Positions 56,456-64,000 of a stretch of DNA of 64,000 nt are shown piece after piece. The stretch is from Ficedula albicollis (lineage: Eukaryota; Chordata; Aves; Passeriformes; Muscicapidae): the NCBI RefSeq assembly GCF_000247815.1, contig NC_021674.1, forward strand, positions 27,809,763 to 27,873,762. Reading direction: 5' to 3'. Made by a program: the position numbers and the translations under genes. Every line of letters starts with the position of its first letter. Position 1 is the first letter of the stretch. Under the pieces are notes generated by a model. The model worked only from the letters and a program-made list of their open reading frames with translations. It made no database searches and was not told the origin of the DNA.

Positions 56456-59400
56456 TCCAACTATGCTGTATTTTCCAGCCTCAGTCAGTACCTGACATTA
56501 CTGAATCAACACCAGTGAATGATTTTCAATGTTGACAGATTTCATGTCTGAAGTGAAACTCACCTTGAACACACTCTAAAAGAACAACATTTATTTCAGT
56601 GGGATCTTTCATTTTTCATCTGCTCTACAAGTCTGTGGTTACCTTCACTCACTGTCTGCAGATCTTTCTGCCAATACTGTATTTTCCCCTCCATTGATAA
56701 TGGTCACTGAGAGCTCCTAGCTCAGAATTCCTTCTTCTCTAGGTCTACCACAACTCATAATGCCACAGGATCAGGTTCCTAATACTGATGACTGCCTCCC
56801 TCACAGGATACTGACATTACACTGCATTGAGGAAACTTGTGCAACTCAGTGTGCTCCCCACAATGTAGTGGACAAGACAGTGGGCATTTTGGTGATTGAT
56901 CTGAAACTTAAAGCCACTATTGATAATTTGGAAAACATATACCAACTTTATTCACAAGAGGTATTACTGTCTTCTACATGAGAGTAATGGGAATATTTAA
57001 TAAAATATATTTAAATATATTTAAATAAGAATCATAGAATCTGTGCTTCTGATACCATGACCTTATGCTAGCTATAGACATTACTCTCAGCTTGTGTTTT
57101 AAGAGGATAAATAGATGCATGAGAAATTTATTTTTATTGTTGAAATGCTGTTTTCACTATATTTATAGGGCAGGAGGCAACATGATCTCATACCCATGAT
57201 GGTAAAATGAGAAGTGGGATATTTAGGTAATATCATCATGATTTTGCCACAGTCATCACTGTTATCTTGAACAAATCACATTTCAGATAGTGACTTCCAT
57301 GCTTCAGAGCTTCAGTTACTCACAAATGGATAGTCATAAAGCTGGGGAAACAAACAGACTCAGGCACATCAGCCTCAGCCATCATCTTCACAACCTTCCT
57401 TAGGTTACATTTAGACCATCACAAGAAAAGTCAGGTACTCATCTGCCCACACTTTTTATGTCACTCAGTGCCCCATCTGTAAAATGAGGTTAAATATACT
57501 AGACAAATACACACTGGAAAATCCTTTGCATACCTTAAATAAACAATTCTGTGTGAAGACATACTACATCCCTCACAGAGAGATGTGATGTGTCCATGAG
57601 TTTATTAGCATCTTACTATTTGGAAAGCATCACTGACTAAAAGTAAGAGAATGGAGCCAAATACAGAGCAAAGTGTTTCTTAAGGAGGTCTATACTCGAA
57701 TCACAGGGGTTAAACACTTTGCCATGGATTGCGAATAATTTTTAGGAAAAGAGAGAGACTGCATTAATTTAATTTGAAGTTTATTCTTTGTTTGATTTAG
57801 ATTCTTTCTTTTGAGTAAACAGTACAACCATGACATTAAAATGTTACAGAAATGTAGAAATTTATGGAATTATAAGCAATGAATTGTGAACCTATCATTT
57901 GAAAACAAAGAAGAAAAATGGACAAAGTATAAAAAGCTTTGCAAAACGTTTGCTTTGACACTATGCACCATGTGCCTTAAAGAAGCTGCCTGTGATTTGT
58001 TTTCTTATTTCATGTTTGCTCAGTATATAAATCCTGCTAGAGAGCTTATTGCTTGTTTACATCAAACTTGTGACCCAGTAATGAAACTTCACACAATGCC
58101 ACAAACAGAAATAATATTGAAAGGCATGAAAAGAATGGGTCCACTGGGTTTTCTATTTATTTTAAACAGTCTTCTATGTCAACATCCATCTAAAGTTACC
58201 TGTCTTTATCCATTAATAACCACTGACTGTTAAAATGTGTCCCAGATTCTGCTGGCTTCCACACTGCAAACACGCTGCCTCCTTTGTCAAGAACCACTTT
58301 TAGATAAGGGCATGTGGCAGATTACTGTTTCTACTGTTCCTTCCTCGCCATTATGAATCTCAGCATGCTGTCCTCATGCTTTACAGAATTTCACAAGATC
58401 CTCTGTGTGATGCAAAATTTTCACTTTACATGGACTAAAGTACCCCACGACAATTCCCAAGGGACAAACCCTCATCAACTGACAACACTTAAATGTGAGA
58501 TACAGAATGGAGAAAACTAATACAGCTCCCATCTTATTTTCACAGCTGGACTCTTATGAATTTTTGACCCCAGCATGTTAGACATTAACAGGACTGATTT
58601 TTGATTCAGCATTTAAGCTTCACTTTGACTTTTTATTCCCACTGCCAGATGATTACTATCTCTGATCCCACTATGAAAGTTTACCAGTCACAAATCCCTA
58701 TAATGTGTAACCTTTATACTGCCTTGATTTACGTTAATCTGATCTACCAACAAATGGACACATCTGTTTCATTCTGACAAAGTTGATTTATGTTGACATG
58801 TTGACTTTTGTACTTTCCAATGCTGCATTCCCTTTATTAGGTTTCTGGCATTGTGTCAGCTAGACAGGGCTGGCTTTCCTGCATTTTTTTTTATCCAGCT
58901 GGGAGATATTTCAGAGATTGTAAAAATTAGGATTCTGAACTCCTAAAATCGATGCATTTATTACTTCTGTGGACAGTAGAGAAGGCTCTTTTTTACTTCC
59001 TAAGATTTCTATGCTCTAATTTCCTTCCACTTTCATTGATATAAATCATTAACAATGCAGCTAAAATTATGTAAATTACAGTGGTGGAAAGGCAGAAATT
59101 TAGATGTAATCAATGCCTAATTATTTTAAAACATTTAGAGCAAACTTTGGTACCAAGAGGTACCAGAGTGCAAAAAATGTCTCTGCACTGCATTTGCCAG
59201 GTCAGGACTCCCATCTTCTGACAGAAAGGATGCTTTGTATCCTTTTCCCAGCCCTTCGGCAAAAAGAAATATCTGAACCCAGGCTCTCACTGGGGAGATC
59301 ATACTCTGATAATAATCGCAGTTGAGTAGAGAAGGTCCATAACAGAACAGCAGAAATCTGTACTTGGATATCAGCAATGCAGCCTCAGGACTGTGTGTCT

Positions 59401-59772
59401 AGGCCACCTACCTGGCCGGGTAAAATGGAAGAAATGGAACAGGATAAGGCAGAAATACCACAGAGATATATGCATTTTCACATAAAACTAGGTAAAGGAC
59501 AGCTAAGAATACTTTAGTGAGACAAGGGCTTCAGGAAAGCTTCTATTCCCAGTAGCTAAGTGAAATGTCTTTTTCCACAGTTCAGTGATAGAGTGAAGTA
59601 CAGATAAACTCAGGTGTCTGCACACTGCACTGATGGCATCAAAAGAAGTATTTTCATTCTTAAGAACTTCTAAGAACCATTCGTGGAAAAGGAAGTATAT
59701 GTTTTTCAGGCATAACCAAACCAGGTTTTAAAGGAGATTTTGTAATACCATGGAAAGCTCTGTCTCAAGAGA
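56456..59772. other. AT-rich non-coding DNA
   Basis: No recognisable gene. The right flank of the 5S-like segment may hold the body of the same SINE, but I could not define it. The frame at 57,886-58,233 (115 codons) has no recognisable domain. Confidence 0.45.
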
Positions 59773-59954
59773 TCACAGAATCATAGAATAGTTTGGGTTG
59801 GAAAAGACCTTGAAGATCATTGAATCCAACCATTAACACAGCACTGCCAAGCATCACCAAACCATGTCCCTCAGCACCATATCCACACATATTTTAAATA
59901 TGTCCAGGGATGGTGACTCCACTGCTTCCCAGGGCAGTCTATTGCAGTGCTTGA

Positions 59955-60552
59955 CAACCCTTTCTATGAAGAAATTTTTCCTAATATCCAGCCTAAACCT
60001 CCCTTGGCTCAGCTTGAGACCATTTCCTCTCATACCCCCACCTCACTATACCCTCCTTTCAGGTACTTGAAGACAACAATAAGGTCTCCCCCGAGCCTCC
60101 TTTTCTCCAGAATAAACACCACCAGCTCCCTCAGCTGCTCCTCATAAGACTTGTGTCCCAGACCCTCCACCAGCTCTGTTGCCCTTCTCTAAACCCTCTC
60201 AATGTCTTTCTTGCAAAGGCCCAAAAACTGAGAGAGGCCCAAAACTGAGCCCCCAACCCTTTCTATGAAGAAATTTTTCCTAATATCCAGCCTAAACCTC
60301 CCTTGGCTCAGCTTGAGACCATTTCCTCTCATACCCCCACCTCACTATACCCTCCTTTCAGGTACTTGAAGACAACAATAAGGTCTCCCCCGAGCCTCCT
60401 TTTCTCCAGAATAAACACCACCAGCTCCCTCAGCTGCTCCTCATAAGACTTGTGTCCCAGACCCTCCACCAGCTCTGTTGCCCTTCTCTAAACCCTCTCA
60501 ATGTCTTTCTTGCAAAGGCCCAAAAACTGAGAGAGGCCCAAAACTGAGCCCC
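59955..60552 (+). repeat. Perfect 299-base tandem duplication inside CR1
   Basis: Copy 1 is 59,955-60,253 and copy 2 is 60,254-60,552. By eye the two are identical over their whole length. The unit begins CAACCCTTTCTATGAAGAAA and ends in AAACTGAGCCCC, with a few C bases shared at the junction. Confidence 0.96.
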
Positions 60553-61635
60553 TGAGGTGCAGCCTCACCAATGCTGAGTACAGAGGGATGGTCAATCGCT
60601 CTCCTGGTCCTGCTGGACCATACAACTGCTGATCCAAGTCAGGATGCCATCGGCCTTCTTGGCCACCTGGACACACTGGCTCGTGTTCAGCTGGCTGTTG
60701 ACCAGCATTCCCATGTCCTTTTCCATCAGGCAGCTTTCCAAAGACTGCCTGCAGCCTGCAGTGTTGCATGGGGTTGTGAACAAGGGCAGGACATGGCCTG
60801 AGCCTTGTTGAACCTCTTACCATTGTCCTCAGCCCATCTATCCAGCGAGTCCAGGGTGCTCCAGCAGACCAACACTCCCAACCAATTTGGTGCTGTCTCC
60901 ATCCAAACTGACTGAGGGGGCACTTGATTACTTCACCGAGGCTGTTGATGAAAATATTAAATAGGACCTACCCCTATTCTGAGCCTTGGGGAACCTCACT
61001 GGTGACCAGCTGCCAACTGGATATAATTCCATTTACCACCTCTCCGGGTCCGGGTCTGGCCATCCAGCCAGTTTTTCACCCCAACCATGTCCAAACCATG
61101 AGCAGTCAGTTTCTCCAGGAGAATGCTGTGAAGAATGGTGTCCAAGGCTTTACTGGTGTCTAGACAGATAACATCTACAGCCTTTTCCTCATGCACTAAG
61201 CGGTGCCACCGTGCCACAGAAAGAGACCAAGTCAGGCAGGACCTGCCTTTCATAAACCCATGTTGGCTGAGTCTGATCCCCTAGTTGTCCTGCACATGCC
61301 GTGTGATGACACTCAGTCAGACTGATAAACCTGTAGTTCCCTGGCTCTTCCTTCTCACCCTTCCTCTAGGTGTCATACTGGTTAATTTCCAGCCAACTGT
61401 GACCTCCTTGGTTATCTGGGACTGCTGGGAAATTAAGGAGATTCATGCGTGTCTAAGTGGTGCAGCAGGTCCCTGACCATTTTACCTTGGAATATCTTCC
61501 TTCTCTGCATCAATGCTTTCCAGCTCAGGGGGCTGGGTGCAAGGAGAACCTCTGGCCTTACTATTAAAGACTAAGGCAAAGAAGGCAATAAGTACCTCAA
61601 ACTTTTCCTCTTCCTTTGTGGCAATGCTTCACCCC

Positions 61636-61780
61636 ACATCCAATAAAGGACAGAGATTCTCCTTAGTCTTCCTTTTGACATCCAATAAAGGACAGAGATT
61701 CTCCTTGGTCTTCCTTTTGTTGACAATGTATTTAAAGAAATGTTTTTATTCTTTCATGAAATGTTTTTGTTCTTTCACAG
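61636..61780 (+). repeat. Two small tandem duplications inside CR1 (42 and 21 bases)
   Basis: The unit ACATCCAATAAAGGACAGAG... begins at 61,636 and 61,678 (TTAGTC versus TTGGTC). AAATGTTTTTATTCTTTC begins near 61,738 and recurs with one substitution near 61,759. Confidence 0.93.
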
Positions 61781-61870
61781 CAGTAGTCAAATTAAGTTCT
61801 AGCTGGTCTCTGGCCATCACCAAGGCCAATGCAATTACACCAGAGGTTGAGCTCCAAAGCCTCACCTGAT

Positions 61871-63326
61871 GTATGGGAATCCAGCCCATAGGACCAGATT
61901 AGAACCAGTCAAAGTAACTTCCCTGAATCTCATTTTGGGTGAACATTGGATCCTTAGATCCATCCACTTTGCTTTTTAATCCCATTCCCATTATGTACCA
62001 CTAGTTCCTAACACAGGCAGAGGCAGCTCCTGGCACAGGCAGAGGCTAAGTGTATCACTTTGCTTTAGGAATATTGAAAATGTGGATTTTGGTTCAGTGA
62101 TAAAATCAAGAATTGTAACAAAATAATTTTTGGCTTGGATCAAATTGACATGAAGCAATTTATTTTTAGGTTATGCAAGTATTTTTAATCTGTCAGTGTA
62201 AGAATAATAGATGATGGAGATGGAATAGAGGAGGGGGAAAATGGTGAAAGTAGTTTTTCACCCCCTTTTCTTTTTTTTTTCTTTCTTAGGACTTACTAAA
62301 AAGCTCTACTATTTGCATTCCAGTTTCTCCTATTTTCTCTCTATATTTAGGGATTTTACAATTTTTATTTCGAAATCTGAAGAATGAAGCAGCTTGGGGA
62401 AGAACACACGACAGAGGATTCAAAATTCCTGTACTAGAGTTGTTTAGCTGTACCCTGTAACTTCACAGACATTTCTTATTAGAAACTGTGGAAAAGAGAC
62501 CAAAGCGAGAAAGCGCTCGGACGACAGGCACAAGTGGCTGTGATCTTGAGGCCAAGTGTGCCATCTAGTGTTGGATGGTGTTTGTCAAAGGAAAAGAGTC
62601 CGCCTCTGCAAGGTTCTCAAAATCCACAACACATCTTTCATCACTTACTGGGCGGGCTGCTGATATGAAATGTAAGGCTCAACAATAATAATGACAACTT
62701 GCCACCCTTGTGGCATTTGGGCAGTAAGTGCGAATAATTTGTGAACACCTTTCATTTGAAAGCTGCTGATCAATATCTGGTGAGCAAATTCAGAAAGTAA
62801 TGAGATTTCTGAAACAGAGCTGCACAATATTACAATAAAATGCCTTGAATATAATGGGGCCTTTTTGATGATCACTTATTTTAGGAAACTGTGGCAACTA
62901 ATAGCCCAGTGTGATGTGGAACAGATTGTAAAAACTTACTTTTTCTGAAATTCCAGAAAGGAGGACGGCAACACAATTACCACTGCCATACGATGGAAAA
63001 ATGGGTAAAGAAAGTTGAAGACATGCAGGCTATCATTTTTTGTTCCTTTGATTTTTTTCAGCTACTCCATTCAGATATGAGGTATGAGCAGCAAGACCGA
63101 TATCAGTCAAATCCACAACACCACTGTCGTTCCAGCAGTTCTCTCAGTGCAAATACTCTGCTACCACTGAGGAGAGCAAACTTCTAAAATACATTACCAT
63201 AGAGTTCTCCAAAACAATTGCTGAAACCTCTCATGACACAATAAAGACAAGTGTGAACACCTGAAAGCTGGTGCATTCCCATAAATACCAAAGTGTAAAT
63301 TTCTGGGGGTAAGGTGTCTTTGCTTT
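61871..63326. other. Non-coding DNA with a possible conserved element
   Basis: No gene or transposon recognised. About 62,470-62,990 is ordered, repeat-free sequence with balanced composition. It contains a CTCF-like site and GATA- and homeodomain-like motifs, and may be a conserved non-coding element. That is an inference. Confidence 0.4.
62560..62571 (-). promoter_or_regulatory. CTCF-like motif
   Basis: GCCATCTAGTGT matches the reverse CTCF core GCCMYCTRSTGG at 11 of 12 positions. A genuine site would need occupancy data. Confidence 0.3.
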
Positions 63327-63446
63327 TTCAGTTGTTCCATTTCAGGCCCCTCAAGCAGAAATGCCAGGAAGCATTTGGGATGAACTTTCAGTTGTTCCAT
63401 TTCAGGCCCCTCAAGCAGAAATGCCAGGAAGCATTGGGGATGAACT
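63327..63446 (+). repeat. Tandem duplication, 60-base unit
   Basis: The unit TTTCAGTTGTTCCATTTCAG... starts at 63,327 and 63,387. One substitution is seen (CATTTGGG versus CATTGGGG). Confidence 0.95.
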
Positions 63447-63570
63447 GGATTGGAGGCAAGAAGCTGTATTTCAGTCAGAGAGATGAAGAAAAGACTGCCT
63501 CTGAAAGTTGGATTGGAGGCAAGAAGCTGTATTTCAGTCAAAGAGATGAAGAAAAGACTGCCTGTGAAAG
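63446..63570 (+). repeat. Tandem duplication, 63-base unit
   Basis: The unit TGGATTGGAGGCAAGAAGCT... starts at 63,446 and 63,509, immediately after the 60-base duplication. The copies differ at two positions (CAGAGAG versus CAAAGAG; CTCTGAAAG versus CTGTGAAAG). Confidence 0.95.
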
Positions 63571-64000
63571 ATTATGGAAACACTCATTTTAAGCATCTCT
63601 CATCTACTTGATGTACTGCTAGAATAAGGGCTGATGTGAATGCAGGCACTACAGTCCTGGGCAGAGTAAGGGGAGAAAAGAGACTAATTCAGAGTTATTG
63701 CATCACATTTCCCCTGTTTGTCTACTAATAAAACAGCACTGCTATTAACTGCAAAGTGACTCTATGATACACCTTATCTTGTGTAACAACCTGATGCCAA
63801 AAAAACCACTCCCTTGCCCTCCTGTGGTTCTGTGCTCCTACTGCTTTCCTCGTGTCAGATCCAGTGATCCTGTAGCATCAGATTTTGCCAGGTCAGTGAG
63901 TTGATCCAACTGAAAACTAACTGAGGGTGGAAAAAGTTTTCTATCAGGTAGCCACTAAAAATTGCAGCACATACTGGGGCAGAAAAAGCAGCCTGATCCT

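Larger units (their letters stand above)
59773..61870 (-). mobile_element. CR1 LINE, 5'-truncated, with reverse-transcriptase remains
   Basis: The left edge (GATCACAGAATCATAGAATA) is the reverse complement of the CR1 3' end. Moving right, the minus strand encodes broken CR1 polymerase. Segments such as ESCLMEKDMGMLVNSQLNTS and AKKADGILTWISS (60,592-60,783) match the region after the catalytic core. LVHEEKAVDVICLDTSKALD and KLTAHGLDMVGVKNWLDGQ (60,996-61,253) match the YLDFSKAFD and NWLDGR core. The FADD block is not intact. The order is that of the family, read leftwards. The 61,500-61,870 part matches the pre-RT region by memory. It carries a 299-base and a 42-base tandem duplication and is inactive. 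Confidence 0.92.

Noticed and set aside
60571..61253. Open frames of 60-110 codons at the right end
   Set aside because: They lie inside the minus-strand CR1 and are fragments or shadows of its broken polymerase, not host genes.

Overview
The window looks like nuclear DNA from a bird. It carries CR1-type LINE retrotransposons in several states of decay, a very GC-rich CpG-island promoter where the assembly breaks down, long GATA-type microsatellites and a decayed 5S-rRNA-derived element. There are no prokaryotic operons, tRNAs, CRISPR arrays or viral genomes that I can see. The longest open frames are artefacts of homopolymers and microsatellites (poly-Pro/poly-Gly over C runs, LSIY/RYRYRY repeats over GATA and GATATA runs). 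No protein could be named from the sequence.

Layout. Positions 1-8,640 are AT-rich, intron-like DNA with a three-copy minisatellite (1,051-1,380) and a 282-base C run between A runs (5,829-6,147). Positions 8,640-12,860 are a CpG island with at least eight CCAAT boxes and several GC boxes. It is disrupted by C runs of 1,746 and 823 bases and a 58-base N gap, so its first exons are probably missing from the assembly. A minus-strand CR1 3' end sits inside its right shoulder (12,296-12,662). From 12,860 to 64,000 the DNA is AT-rich, gene-poor and intergenic or intronic. It holds an old CR1/L3-like LINE (about 16,380-17,780), three younger CR1 copies (35,244-35,650 minus; 45,725-46,457 plus; 59,773-61,870 minus) and two microsatellite blocks (31,706-31,937; 54,509-55,484). 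The 5S-derived element is at 56,336-56,455.

Genes. I list several candidate exons that have good splice signals and open, sensibly phased frames. The most notable are a possible terminal exon with three AATAAA signals at about 13,190-13,608 on the minus strand, an exon at 20,798-20,912 plus, a phase-compatible pair at 49,988-50,236 minus, and a series of small minus-strand exons leading away from the CpG island. None has recognisable homology. Chance exon-like segments are expected in 128 kb of double-strand sequence, so all have low confidence.

The most unusual property is the number of local tandem duplications: at least 17, with units of 21 to 299 bases, mostly two copies and 90-100% identical, crowded between 31 and 64 kb and found both in unique DNA and inside CR1 copies. 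Many copy pairs differ by one or more substitutions, which argues against a pure assembly artefact for those. I found no convincing new biological system; the duplications and the broken promoter are the points most worth a second look.
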